A DNA stretch of 64,000 nucleotides, taken from Thioglobus_C sp964448305 (GTDB lineage Bacteria > Pseudomonadota > Gammaproteobacteria > PS1 > Pseudothioglobaceae). Under the pieces are notes generated by a model, which saw only the letters and a list, made by a program, of their open reading frames with translations, searched no databases and was not told the DNA's origin. Position 1 is the stretch's first letter. Each line of letters opens with the position of its first letter. Where the stretch lies: assembly GCA_964448305.1 (NCBI GenBank), contig CAYUWB010000004.1:10148-74147 (forward strand). The letters run 5' to 3'. A program made the position numbers and the translations under genes. Positions 1 to 8,492 of the stretch are shown here, in pieces.

Positions 1-759
1 AAAATTAGCAGGTTTGTTAACATGGCCAGACACTGAGAACAATTTACAACCACCAGAATTTTCAACACCAATATCAGCAAACCACTGTCCGCCATTTGCA
101 AGAATGTCTGGAACAGAGGCAAAACTCTCTGTGTTGTTGATCGTTGTTGGTTTGCCAAACAAACCAATATTCGCTGGGAATGGCGGTTTAAACCTTGGCT
201 GGCCTTTTTTGCCTTCAAGTGATTCTAATAGTGCCGTTTCTTCACCGCAAATATAAGCACCTGCACCCAAGTGTGCATATAAATCAAAACTCACTGAACT
301 GCCATCAATATTTTCACCGAGTAAGCCCGCATCGTACGCCTCTTTTAGCGCACCTTCAAAACGATAAAAAGGCTCCATAAATTCGCCGCGAATATAGTTA
401 TAACCTTTGGTTGCGTTCATTACAAAGCCACCAATCGCCATACCTTCAATCACTGAGTGTGGATTAAATCTTAAAATATCTCTGTCTTTACAAGTGCCCG
501 GCTCGCCTTCATCAGAATTACACACCACATATTTTTGCATATCTGCATTACGTGGCATAAAACTCCATTTAAGGCCTGTCGGGAAACCCGCACCACCACG
601 ACCACGCAGGCCAGAAGTTTTTAATTCATCAATAATTTGTTCCGGCGTCAGCTCGCCTTTTAAAATTTTTCGCCAAACAGAATAACCGCCATTCGCTTCG
701 TAAGTCTTTAACGACCACGGATTTTTTTGATCTAAGTTTTTAAAGCAAACTTCATTCAT
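1..759 (-). CDS. nuoF: NADH-quinone oxidoreductase subunit F (partial, C-terminus off window)
   Basis: NuoF carries the FMN, the NADH site and one 4Fe-4S cluster of the peripheral arm of complex I, and is the entry point of electrons. About 253 N-terminal residues are present; the gene runs off the left edge. Visible are the glycine-rich stretch SGLRGRGGAGFPTG, then NSDEGEPGTCKDR and GAGAYICGEETAL, all typical of the nucleotide-binding domain of this family. The ATG at 759 sits in an ATGA overlap with the nuoE stop (756-759), so the two are translationally coupled. The C-terminal CxxCxxC cluster motif lies outside the window. Confidence 0.95.
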   Translation of the reverse strand, partial: MNEVCFKNLDQKNPWSLKTYEANGGYSVWRKILKGELTPEQIIDELKTSGLRGRGGAGFPTGLKWSFMPRNADMQKYVVCNSDEGEPGTCKDRDILRFNPHSVIEGMAIGGFVMNATKGYNYIRGEFMEPFYRFEGALKEAYDAGLLGENIDGSSVSFDLYAHLGAGAYICGEETALLESLEGKKGQPRFKPPFPANIGLFGKPTTINNTESFASVPDILANGGQWFADIGVENSGGCKLFSVSGHVNKPANF

Positions 760-1229
760 TTTAGACCATCCACAATTTCGTCAATCTTGTCAGCGGTTAA
801 GTTTTCGTAATATTGGTCGCCAATTTGAAACATCGGCGCACCAACACAAGCGCCTAAACACTCTACTTTTTTAACATTAACCAGGCCGTCTTTCGACACT
901 TCACCGGTTTTAACGCCGAGTTTCTTTTCTAAATGTGCAATCAAGTCATCAGCACCATTTAGCATGCATGAGATGTTGTGGCAAAAACGAATGGTGTGTT
1001 TGCCCACTGGCTTGTGATTGTAATTTTCATAAAAAGTAGCCACTTCAGCTGCTGCAATGCCTGGCATATCTAAATAATCCGCCACCGCTTGAATCGTATC
1101 AGAAGTTAGGCTGTTGTCATTTTCAGCTTGTACAATTTTCAACGCTTCCATCACCGCAGAACTTTGACGTCCTTCTGGGTATTTTGCTACCCAAGTATCG
1201 ATTTGTTTTTTTGCTTTAGTTGAAATCAT
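756..1229 (-). CDS. nuoE: NADH-quinone oxidoreductase subunit E (2Fe-2S)
   Basis: NuoE is the 24-kDa-type subunit of complex I and holds the 2Fe-2S cluster N1a next to NuoF. The 157-residue protein has the expected four cysteine ligands: C83-x4-C88 (RFCHNISC) and C124-x3-C128 (VECLGACVGAP). Length is normal for the family. It lies between nuoD and nuoF in the standard order, but a 142-bp spacer with a palindromic element separates it from nuoD upstream. Its stop overlaps the nuoF start by four bases. Identification is from motif and position and is secure. Confidence 0.97.
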   Translation of the reverse strand: MISTKAKKQIDTWVAKYPEGRQSSAVMEALKIVQAENDNSLTSDTIQAVADYLDMPGIAAAEVATFYENYNHKPVGKHTIRFCHNISCMLNGADDLIAHLEKKLGVKTGEVSKDGLVNVKKVECLGACVGAPMFQIGDQYYENLTADKIDEIVDGLK

Positions 1230-1252
1230 AATGCTAAACCCTTAATACTAGG

Positions 1253-1367
1253 AACAAGTATTTTTTTATTTTTCAAGGCTTGCGAGAAAAAATACAAAGA
1301 AGTATAGATAAAACTATATGACTGCGTATTTTTTAAGCATAACGCAGAAAAATGAAAAAAGACGAAG
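1253..1367. repeat. ~115-bp imperfect palindromic repeat, copy 1 (MITE/REP-like)
   Basis: The nuoD-nuoE spacer is an imperfect inverted repeat with arms of about 55 nt around a 6-nt loop: TATAG (1303-1307), ATAAAA, CTATA (1314-1318). A diverged relative lies on the other strand at 16545-16663, sharing the start CAAGTATTTTTTT, a CAAGGC block, the hairpin tip and TAACGCAG near the end. It has no coding content. What it does is unknown; a non-autonomous mobile element or a transcript-stabilising hairpin fits. Confidence 0.7.
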
Positions 1368-1371
1368 TTTC

Positions 1372-2625
1372 TCATCGGTCAATCTCTCCAAAAACAATAT
1401 CCTGCGTTCCGATAATAGTCACTACATCGGATAGCATATGACCTCTTGCCATTTCATCCATAGAGGCTAAATGCGCAAAACCAGGCGCTCTAATCTTAAC
1501 TCGATATGGTTTATTCGCACCGTCTGAAATTAAATACACACCAAATTCACCCTTCGGATGCTCGACTGCAGAATACACCTCGCCTTCTGGCAAGCAATAA
1601 CCTTCGGTAAACAGTTTAAAGTGATGAATAAGAGATTCCATGTCATCTTTCATATCAACACGTTTTGGTGGTGATACTTTATGATCATCACTCATGACTG
1701 GACCAGGGTTGCTTTGTAGCCATTCAACACATTGCTCAATAATATGATTAGATTGACGCATTTCTTCCATGCGCACTAAATAACGATCATAACTGTCGCC
1801 GGTCACACCAACTGGAATATCAAATTCCAACTGATCGTAAACTGAATAAGGTTGGTTTTTTCTAAGATCCCAAGCCACACCAGAACCTCGAAGCATCGGC
1901 CCTGTAAAACCCAACTGCTTGGCACGATTAGCTGAAACAATACCGATATTAACCAAACGCTGTTTCCAAATACGGTTGTCTGTCAATAAGTCATCGTACT
2001 GTTTAATACTCTTAGGGAACTCTTTAGCAAAGTCAGCAATAAAATCTAATAATGAACCCTGACGGTTTTCATTCATTGCATCTAATTCTTTTGCACTGCG
2101 GAAATCTGTCTCTAAATATTGAGGCATTTTCTCAGGCAGATCACGGTAAACACCGCCCGGACGATAATACGTTGCATGCATACGTGAGCCTGATACCGCT
2201 TCATAACAGTCAATTAATTTTTCACGCTCACGGAAAGCGTACAAGAAAATACTCATTGCACCAACATCAAGTCCGTGTGTACCTAGCCACATTAAGTGAT
2301 TTAGGATACGAGTAATCTCATCAAACATCACACGAATGTACTTGGCTCGCTCAGGCACTTCAAGCTCAAGCATGGTTTCAATTGCCATCACATAAGCATG
2401 CTCATTACACATCATTGAAACGTAATCCAAGCGATCCATATAACCAATAGATTGGTTGTATGGTTTAGATTCTGCTAATTTTTCTGTACCACGATGAAGT
2501 AAGCCAATATGCGGATCAGCGCGCTCAATCACTTCGCCGTCAATTTCTAAAATCAAACGTAAAACACCATGCGCTGCAGGATGTTGAGGACCAAAGTTAA
2601 GCGTGTAGTTACGAATTTCAGCCAC
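1372..2625 (-). CDS. nuoD: NADH-quinone oxidoreductase subunit D (49 kDa)
   Basis: NuoD forms, with NuoB, the quinone-binding cavity of complex I; it is related to the large subunit of NiFe hydrogenases but lacks the nickel ligands. The 417-residue length is usual for stand-alone NuoD. The N-terminus carries FGPQHPAAHGVLRL, the signature of the 49-kDa subunit, and HIGLLHRGTEKLAE follows. A TGA stop at 1372-1374 abuts the palindromic spacer before nuoE. NuoC and NuoD are separate genes here, unlike the NuoCD fusion of E. coli. Confidence 0.97.
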   Translation of the reverse strand: MAEIRNYTLNFGPQHPAAHGVLRLILEIDGEVIERADPHIGLLHRGTEKLAESKPYNQSIGYMDRLDYVSMMCNEHAYVMAIETMLELEVPERAKYIRVMFDEITRILNHLMWLGTHGLDVGAMSIFLYAFREREKLIDCYEAVSGSRMHATYYRPGGVYRDLPEKMPQYLETDFRSAKELDAMNENRQGSLLDFIADFAKEFPKSIKQYDDLLTDNRIWKQRLVNIGIVSANRAKQLGFTGPMLRGSGVAWDLRKNQPYSVYDQLEFDIPVGVTGDSYDRYLVRMEEMRQSNHIIEQCVEWLQSNPGPVMSDDHKVSPPKRVDMKDDMESLIHHFKLFTEGYCLPEGEVYSAVEHPKGEFGVYLISDGANKPYRVKIRAPGFAHLASMDEMARGHMLSDVVTIIGTQDIVFGEIDR

Positions 2626-2653
2626 TATAAGACCTCTGTATGGTTATGAGTGG

Positions 2654-2678
2654 TTAGCAAAATATTAGATTTTGCTAA
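2654..2678. repeat. Short hairpin in nuoC-nuoD spacer
   Basis: TTAGCAAAAT (2654-2663) and ATTTTGCTAA (2669-2678) form a perfect 10-bp stem with a 5-nt loop. It runs directly into the longer hairpin at 2674-2746, sharing a few bases with it, so full pairing of one may limit the other. No U-tract follows in the transcribed (minus) direction. Confidence 0.6.
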
Positions 2679-2746
2679 ATTAGCGACTCTTTTAAGGTTT
2701 GCTTTAGTAATTCTAAGGCTATCTTTAAAAGAGTCGCTAATTTGGC
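2674..2746. repeat. Long hairpin in nuoC-nuoD spacer
   Basis: A perfect 19-bp inverted repeat pairs 2677-2695 with 2725-2743 (AAATTAGCGACTCTTTTAA and its complement); wobble and extra pairs extend it on both sides, to 2674-2746 at the base. The loop is about 25-29 nt. There is no T-run after it on the minus strand, so it does not look like an intrinsic terminator; an mRNA processing or stability element, or a small palindromic insertion, is more likely. Confidence 0.65.
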
Positions 2747-2793
2747 GGAAGATGATGTTTTGATGATTATTCATAATTATATAGAGGCCTTAT

Positions 2794-3408
2794 TCACTTC
2801 CTAATTACTCTTGGTACGTTAACGTTAGGCTCGATACTCACCGGCTCGTAAACCACGCGACCTAAGTCTTCATCGTAACGCATTTCAACTTCACCAATCA
2901 TTGGGAAGTCTTTACGTAGTGGATGACCAACAAAACCATAGTCTGTCAAAATTCGACGCAAATCAGTATGGTTTTCAAACAAAATACCCATCAAATCAAA
3001 AGCTTCACGCTCATACCAATCAGCTGACGCCCAAATACCCGTCACTGATTTAATAATTGGCTCTGCTTCATCAACATACGACTTAACACGCAATCGGTAA
3101 TTTTTACTCACCGAAAGTAGGTGATAAGCCACAGCAAAACGTTGCTCATGTCTGTCTTCGCCGCCTTGTGCCTCACGTGCTCTACCAAAACCTGAAGAGC
3201 TAGCATCAGCATCCCAATCAGATTGACCATAAGTCAAATAATCAACGCCACATAAATCAATTAAAGTATCGAATGAGAAGAAATCTCTAAGCTTTAAACA
3301 AGCTTTAATAATGTCGTCAGAATCAACCGTTAGGGTAAGCTCACCAAAAGCTTCAACCAGGTTGTCTTCACCGAATTCTTCAATTAGTTGTTCTTTTAAA
3401 TCTTCCAT
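2794..3408 (-). CDS. nuoC: NADH-quinone oxidoreductase subunit C (30 kDa)
   Basis: NuoC is the 30-kDa subunit of the peripheral arm of complex I, packed against NuoD and NuoB. The family signature is plain: WYEREAFDLMGILFENHTDL followed by RRILTDYGFVGHPLRKDFP near residues 130-165. It has 204 residues, normal for non-fused NuoC. Its start shares one base with the nuoB stop (position 3408), so translation is coupled. An Asp/Ser-rich insert around residues 65-80 (DWDADASSSGFGRAREAQGG) is somewhat longer than I expect for the family. Confidence 0.96.
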   Translation of the reverse strand: MEDLKEQLIEEFGEDNLVEAFGELTLTVDSDDIIKACLKLRDFFSFDTLIDLCGVDYLTYGQSDWDADASSSGFGRAREAQGGEDRHEQRFAVAYHLLSVSKNYRLRVKSYVDEAEPIIKSVTGIWASADWYEREAFDLMGILFENHTDLRRILTDYGFVGHPLRKDFPMIGEVEMRYDEDLGRVVYEPVSIEPNVNVPRVIRK

Positions 3409-3887
3409 TAAGTTCTCGCAATCGTATTGGTGCGATGAATTTTATCTTGGAGTTGCAAAATACCATAAAGCAATGCCTCTGCTGTTGGTGGGCAACCAGG
3501 CACATACACATCAACCGGTACAATACGGTCACAACCGCGTACAACCGCATAAGAGTAATGATAATAACCACCGCCGTTTGCACAAGATCCCATCGAAATC
3601 ACCCATCTTGGTTCAGGCATTTGATCGTAAACTTTTCTAAGCGCTGGCGCCATCTTGTTGGTCAGTGTGCCTGCAACAATCATTAAGTCTGATTGACGAG
3701 GAGTGGGTCTAAATACAATACCGAAACGGTCAAGATCGTAGCGTGAAGAGCCTGCTTCCATCATCTCTACCGCGCAACAAGCCAAGCCAAAGGTCATTGG
3801 CCATAAAGAGCCTGTTCTTGCCCAATTAATAACTTTATCAAGCGATGTGGTGACAAAGCCTTCTTTCATTAAACCTTCAATTGCCAT
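3408..3887 (-). CDS. nuoB: NADH-quinone oxidoreductase subunit B (4Fe-4S N2)
   Basis: NuoB holds cluster N2, the last iron-sulfur centre before quinone. The 159-residue protein has the four ligands C37-C38 (LACCAVEMM), C102 (GSCANGG) and C132 (VPGCPP). The gene abuts an assembly gap: the first 18 codons occur again at 3989-4042, beyond 100 N, as part of an exact 55-bp duplication. The second copy has a plausible ribosome site (AAGGATTATTTAGT) ahead of its ATG, so the true gene is most likely continuous, about 12 bp after nuoA, and the duplication is artificial. Confidence 0.95.
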   Translation of the reverse strand: MAIEGLMKEGFVTTSLDKVINWARTGSLWPMTFGLACCAVEMMEAGSSRYDLDRFGIVFRPTPRQSDLMIVAGTLTNKMAPALRKVYDQMPEPRWVISMGSCANGGGYYHYSYAVVRGCDRIVPVDVYVPGCPPTAEALLYGILQLQDKIHRTNTIART

Positions 3888-4043
3888 ANNNNNNNNNNNN
3901 NNNNNNNNNNNNNNNNNNNNNNNNNNNNNNNNNNNNNNNNNNNNNNNNNNNNNNNNNNNNNNNNNNNNNNNNNNNNNNNNNNNNNNNNTTTATCAAGCGA
4001 TGTGGTGACAAAGCCTTCTTTCATTAAACCTTCAATTGCCATA
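3834..4043. other. Assembly join: 100 N flanked by identical 55-bp copies
   Basis: Bases 3834-3888 and 3989-4043 are identical, with exactly 100 N between (3889-3988). The same arrangement, again with a 55-bp identity, occurs at 30542-30751. This is what scaffolding of contigs that still overlap by an assembler k-mer of 55 would produce. It is not a biological tandem repeat. Confidence 0.93.
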
Positions 4044-4054
4044 CTAAATAATCC

Positions 4055-4411
4055 TTATTCCCACTCTAATGCGCCTTTCTTCCATTCGAAGATAAAACCC
4101 ACTACCAATAAAAATAAAAAGATGCTCATACTAATAAAACCAAACCAGCCAAGATCAGATTGAACAACCGCCCACGGAAAGACGAAAGCAACTTCTAAAT
4201 CAAATAAGATAAAAAGAATTGCAACTAAATAATAACGTACATTGAAATACATACGAGAGTCATCAAAGGCGGGGAATCCACACTCAAACTGAGAATTTTT
4301 TTCTTCGTCTGGTTTGCTTGGTCCTAATAAATAGCCAATTAACATTGGGCCAACGCCAAATGCAATGCCTAAAAAAATAAAAACCATGATAGGTAGATAG
4401 TTTTCTAACAC
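4055..4411 (-). CDS. nuoA: NADH-quinone oxidoreductase subunit A
   Basis: NuoA is a small membrane subunit at the junction of the two arms of complex I. The 118-residue protein shows three hydrophobic segments (about 8-30, 62-82, 90-108), the conserved loop FECGFPAFDDSRMYFNVRYY and the FDLEVAFVFPW motif. It starts with GTG at 4411, with AAGGAG at 4424-4429 as a rather distant ribosome site. It is the first gene of the nuo run and the only one with an upstream intergenic region able to hold the operon promoter. Confidence 0.96.
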   Translation of the reverse strand: MLENYLPIMVFIFLGIAFGVGPMLIGYLLGPSKPDEEKNSQFECGFPAFDDSRMYFNVRYYLVAILFILFDLEVAFVFPWAVVQSDLGWFGFISMSIFLFLLVVGFIFEWKKGALEWE

Positions 4412-4443
4412 CTAATCCTCTCTCTCCTTGATAGAAGTCAAAT

Positions 4444-4449
4444 ATTATA
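4444..4449 (-). promoter_or_regulatory. Candidate -10 box of the nuo operon
   Basis: On the minus strand TATAAT lies 32 bases before the nuoA GTG. No good -35 hexamer is visible 16-18 bases upstream, so support rests on the perfect -10 and on its position in the only spacer before nuoA. Confidence 0.35.
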
Positions 4450-4499
4450 TCTAATTTGAACAAATAACGAAATATATTTAAGGATTAATCTTGATTAAT

Positions 4500-5924
4500 T
4501 TAGCCATCAACTTCAGTACCACCTACTGTCAACTGATCAATCTTTAAACTAGGCTGTCCAACGCCGACTGGCACAGACTGTCCATCCTTTCCACACACAC
4601 CAATACCACCGTCTAACTTAAGGTCGTTTGCCACCATAGATATCTTCTTTAATACTTCATCGCCTGAACCAATCAATGTTGCCCCTTTGACTGGTGCAGT
4701 AATTTTGCCGTTTTTAATTAAGTAAGCTTCATTGGCTGAAAACACAAATTTACCTGAGGTAATATCAACTTGGCCACCATCAAAATTCACCGCATATAAA
4801 CCATCATCCACTGAAGCAATCATATCCTCGACAGAGTCTTTACCGTTCAACATATAAGTGTTGGTCATTCTTGGCATAGGAATATGCGCATAAGACTCAC
4901 GTCTAGCATTGCCGGTAGATTTTTCATTCATCAGCCCTGCATTAAGCTTATCAAACAAATAACCTTTTAAAATACCATTTTCAATTAGCGTGGTGTTTTG
5001 CGTTGGCGTGCCTTCATCATCAATAGTTAAAGAGCCTCGTCGATTAGCCAATGTGCCATTATCAACAATCGTGCATTTCTCACTGGCTACCTGTTCGCCA
5101 ATCTTTCCGGTAAAGACTGAAGTGCCTTTGCGATTAAAATCGCCTTCTAAGCCATGACCAATCGCCTCATGCAACAACACACCTGGCCAGCCTGGGCCTA
5201 ATATTACCGGCATATTACCTGCAGGTGCACCTTTGGCCTCCAAAGCCACCAACGCTTGTCGAATGGCTTCATGTGTATAAATTTCAGCTAAGTTGTGGTC
5301 AATAAAATACCGATAATCATAACGCCCGCCACCGCCACTTGACGCATGCTCAACTCGACCATCATGCTCAACAATCACACTCACACTGATACGCACCATT
5401 GGGCGATAGTCTTTTTGATAAACGCCGTCAGTTGACACAATTAACACTTCAGTATAAGCGCCTGAGAGCGATGCGCTCACTTGCTTAACTTTAGGCTCTT
5501 TTCTGGCAATGGAATCAATCAGTTTGAGCAGGTCAACTTTTTCTTCTGAGGTTAAACTGTCTAATGGATTCAGCCCACTGTATTTAGCCACTTGTGGCAC
5601 TGATTGGAAAGCTTGAATAGATTGTTGGGCTTGATGCTGAGAAATGCCTTTAGCAAAATTTACCGCTTCATTGATAGCGTCAATATTCAAATCATCCGAA
5701 TAAGCAAACCCAGTCTGTTCGCCTTTAACAGCACGCGTACCAACACCATGGCTAATATGATAAGTACCTGATTTAACAATGCCCTCTTCTAAAAACCAAG
5801 ATTCAGCCACTGAATGTTGGAAATACAAATCTGCATAATCCACACCTTTGACTGCCAAAGATGACAATAGCGAAGTAATTTTTTCCTGATTTAGATGGTG
5901 ATCATCTAATAACTGCTCAATCAT
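4500..5924 (-). CDS. tldD: Metalloprotease TldD
   Basis: TldD, normally with TldE/PmbA, is a cytosolic zinc protease that trims peptides and matures some modified peptides; it was first known as a modulator of gyrase poisons. The 474-residue protein has the zinc motif HEAIGH at 252-257 inside GVLLHEAIGHGLEGD, with a further conserved C-terminal half (VCGKDGQSVPVGVGQPSLKI). Its ATG overlaps the stop of the upstream yhdP-like gene by four bases, the same order as E. coli yhdP-tldD. No pmbA is in the window. Confidence 0.95.
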   Translation of the reverse strand: MIEQLLDDHHLNQEKITSLLSSLAVKGVDYADLYFQHSVAESWFLEEGIVKSGTYHISHGVGTRAVKGEQTGFAYSDDLNIDAINEAVNFAKGISQHQAQQSIQAFQSVPQVAKYSGLNPLDSLTSEEKVDLLKLIDSIARKEPKVKQVSASLSGAYTEVLIVSTDGVYQKDYRPMVRISVSVIVEHDGRVEHASSGGGGRYDYRYFIDHNLAEIYTHEAIRQALVALEAKGAPAGNMPVILGPGWPGVLLHEAIGHGLEGDFNRKGTSVFTGKIGEQVASEKCTIVDNGTLANRRGSLTIDDEGTPTQNTTLIENGILKGYLFDKLNAGLMNEKSTGNARRESYAHIPMPRMTNTYMLNGKDSVEDMIASVDDGLYAVNFDGGQVDITSGKFVFSANEAYLIKNGKITAPVKGATLIGSGDEVLKKISMVANDLKLDGGIGVCGKDGQSVPVGVGQPSLKIDQLTVGGTEVDG

Positions 5925-8431
5925 AACACGGTTGATATATTTTTAATAATGGGTTCATCCCATGGGCCGGTAATTTTATATTTAAATTCCACCACCTTAT
6001 CAAAAACTTTATCAATTAGCTTGCCCGCAAATAAAGTTTCATCTACTAGCCAAACACCAAGACCGATTGCGCCACCACCAGCCAAGGCTGCCGCTGCAGG
6101 AACTGCGTCACCAACTGCTGGGCTCACTTTGGCCATCATGTCGTATTGTTCATCAACAATATTGCTTTGGCCTGTTAGTACAATCATACCGGAGGTTGCA
6201 TTCAACTCAAACTTCTCAATCTTAGCTAAGGCATTACCAATGTGAATACTTACATCAATGTCTTCGTAAGCAAAGCCTTCTTGAGTAATGTCCCCCACAT
6301 CAAGCTTCAGACGCTTGGCAATTGATTTGATATTTAGTAGTGACAAAATACGGCCAATATTCGGGTCTTTTTCGGTAAAAACACCTTCTTTCACTTTCAT
6401 AGTGACATAGCCGGTAACGTCTTGATAATTCATATTCCACGGCGTACACTCGCAAGACAGGCGAATATCAAAATCAAATTCTCCGCCAGTTACTTTTTCT
6501 TTAACTTTAAGTTTTTGTAAAAACTCAGCCAAACCTTTGCCTTTTGCTGTTGCCTTTAATCGAGTCTTACCATCCACCCAAAGGCCGTTAAAACTTAACG
6601 CTTCACTACCAACGCCAACGCCATCAAACTGTAAATTTTTAATAGCCAAAATATTGTCTTGAGAGTACAACTCAGCACTGAAATTTGGCAACTCATTTTC
6701 ATCAACGTAGATGCCTTTAGTGCTCAAATACATACTTGGAAAATCATTAGGTGTAATATTCCACTCACCTTTAATCGCATCCAAAGTGTTTACTTGTAAG
6801 CCCAGTAACTTCACACTAGGAAAACCACCATCATTCATTACCGTGTCTATATTGCCTTTAATTGATTCAGATTCAATCCTAGTGCGCCAAGATTGATCTA
6901 ACCTTTTGGTAATGTAGGCCTCAAATCCACTGGCATCATTCACCAATTCAACAGCAAAAGTAGCTTTGTCATCATCACCTCGATTTTGAGGGTTGATGCG
7001 AATTTCAAACGGTGTGCCACGAATAGTGCCATCACCTACTGTGGTAATTTCATCATCATGAAAAGCCAACTTGGAATTATAATCTTTAACAACAACTGCA
7101 CCATTTAGCGTTGTTAGTTGATTATCTTTCAGCACTAAATCAATATCCAAAATCGAATCTCTTTCATCGAGTGGCACCACTAGCTTCATATCGCCACCCA
7201 CTTTACCGGTTAGTGTAAATTGACTCAACACTTCATTCACCGTTTTGCTCAGTGGTGCACGACGCAAAAACTCAACCAACTGTTCACTCTGAGTATCAAT
7301 TTTGCCAATCACTTCCACATCTAACTGATCTTGGCTCATGTCCAAAATTTGCACTTTGATATTATTCAGTGCCATGTCGTTAAGCTGAGTGCTGTTGACC
7401 ATCACTACAATTTCTTTACCATCGGTTCTTAGAGATGCATCTAGCTGTTTGAGGCTATCCCAGTTAGAATTAAATAACAATTCCATACCATTAAGATGGG
7501 TATCAAATCGAGTTTCAACAACACTTGATGTCGATAAATTCCTCTTTAAATAAAATTGTGTATCTTCTAATTTTCCAGAAATAAAACCACGCTTAATCCA
7601 AGCATGCGTGTCATTACTAAGCACTTGTGGTGGCAGGTAATCAGCCAACTCATTTGCTTGCATTTGCTCTATATAACTATTAAATTCAACAAAATCACTG
7701 CCTTGTTCAGTGAAAAATTTCAGATGCGACTGAACTGAAAATTTATCATTATTCATCAGTAACGGGATGGTTAGCACTTTATCCTGCTCGGACTGAGTGG
7801 TAGACAATGTTGCAAGAATATTTGCCTTGCCCATTTGAGAATCAGACAAACCAAAATCTAAATCTTGATCTGAAATTGCCAGTGATAATTGCGTCTCATT
7901 ACGGCTTAGCACCATCGGCGCAATTTCAATTGTTTGATGACTTTTTATTAATGTTTTGTTGATACTAAGCGATTTAAAGAAATGTAGAATTTCTAAACTT
8001 TGTGGAGAAATTAACTGACGAATTTGATCCACACCAAACTCATTGGTATTTTGATCGGTATCTGAATACAGCGTTAAGGTATCAATGTAAATTTCACTTG
8101 GATGATAAATATCATCTAACAATGAACTAAAATTAATATCCCACTGCAAGTGGTCGGCCTTGGCAATGGGCAAGCCTTGCTGCGGCGAGTTAACATTAAG
8201 GCCGTGAAGCTTTAAAGCCAATCCTTCTTTATTAAAATTAAAACCAATCTTAGATAAAGTAATATCAAGCTCACTAAACTTGGAAATCTGATTTTCAATA
8301 GGCGCTTTAATTAAACTCGGAAAAGTAACAAAAAAAGCAACAAGCAATACAATTAATAACGCAACAATGACACTAGCCCAAGTGCTTATTTTTAATGCGG
8401 TAAATCCGTGAGAAATGGTCTTTTTTATCAT
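5921..8431 (-). CDS. yhdP: YhdP-like AsmA-family inner-membrane protein
   Basis: A large protein with one N-terminal membrane segment (about residues 15-37) followed by a long beta-rich periplasmic region and the C-terminal glycine-rich segment ending in YKITGPWDEPIIKNI. In E. coli, YhdP and related AsmA-like proteins help move phospholipids to the outer membrane. Adjacency to tldD (ATGA overlap) supports YhdP. At 836 residues it is about two thirds of the E. coli length, so it is a short version or a more general AsmA-like protein. A 17-bp palindrome sits just before its ATG, where no Shine-Dalgarno is seen. Confidence 0.8.
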   Translation of the reverse strand: MIKKTISHGFTALKISTWASVIVALLIVLLVAFFVTFPSLIKAPIENQISKFSELDITLSKIGFNFNKEGLALKLHGLNVNSPQQGLPIAKADHLQWDINFSSLLDDIYHPSEIYIDTLTLYSDTDQNTNEFGVDQIRQLISPQSLEILHFFKSLSINKTLIKSHQTIEIAPMVLSRNETQLSLAISDQDLDFGLSDSQMGKANILATLSTTQSEQDKVLTIPLLMNNDKFSVQSHLKFFTEQGSDFVEFNSYIEQMQANELADYLPPQVLSNDTHAWIKRGFISGKLEDTQFYLKRNLSTSSVVETRFDTHLNGMELLFNSNWDSLKQLDASLRTDGKEIVVMVNSTQLNDMALNNIKVQILDMSQDQLDVEVIGKIDTQSEQLVEFLRRAPLSKTVNEVLSQFTLTGKVGGDMKLVVPLDERDSILDIDLVLKDNQLTTLNGAVVVKDYNSKLAFHDDEITTVGDGTIRGTPFEIRINPQNRGDDDKATFAVELVNDASGFEAYITKRLDQSWRTRIESESIKGNIDTVMNDGGFPSVKLLGLQVNTLDAIKGEWNITPNDFPSMYLSTKGIYVDENELPNFSAELYSQDNILAIKNLQFDGVGVGSEALSFNGLWVDGKTRLKATAKGKGLAEFLQKLKVKEKVTGGEFDFDIRLSCECTPWNMNYQDVTGYVTMKVKEGVFTEKDPNIGRILSLLNIKSIAKRLKLDVGDITQEGFAYEDIDVSIHIGNALAKIEKFELNATSGMIVLTGQSNIVDEQYDMMAKVSPAVGDAVPAAAALAGGGAIGLGVWLVDETLFAGKLIDKVFDKVVEFKYKITGPWDEPIIKNISTVL

Positions 8432-8436
8432 TCTGA

Positions 8437-8453
8437 TGTAATGTTACATTACA
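8437..8453. promoter_or_regulatory. 17-bp operator-like palindrome before yhdP-like gene
   Basis: TGTAATGT, one central T, then ACATTACA: a perfect inverted repeat with 8-bp arms. It ends five bases before the ATG at 8431, in the place of a ribosome binding site. It could be a repressor site over the promoter or start; the binding protein is unknown. Confidence 0.5.
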
Positions 8454-8492
8454 CATCTATTAACAAGCAGTAAATTCAGAAAAGTGGAAAAC

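Noticed and set aside
2674..2746. Terminator inside the nuo operon
   Set aside because: Long stem but no T-run on the transcribed strand, and the operon must continue.
3834..4043. Tandem duplication of the nuoB start
   Set aside because: Exact 55-bp identity around exactly 100 N, repeated at a second locus, marks an assembly artefact.
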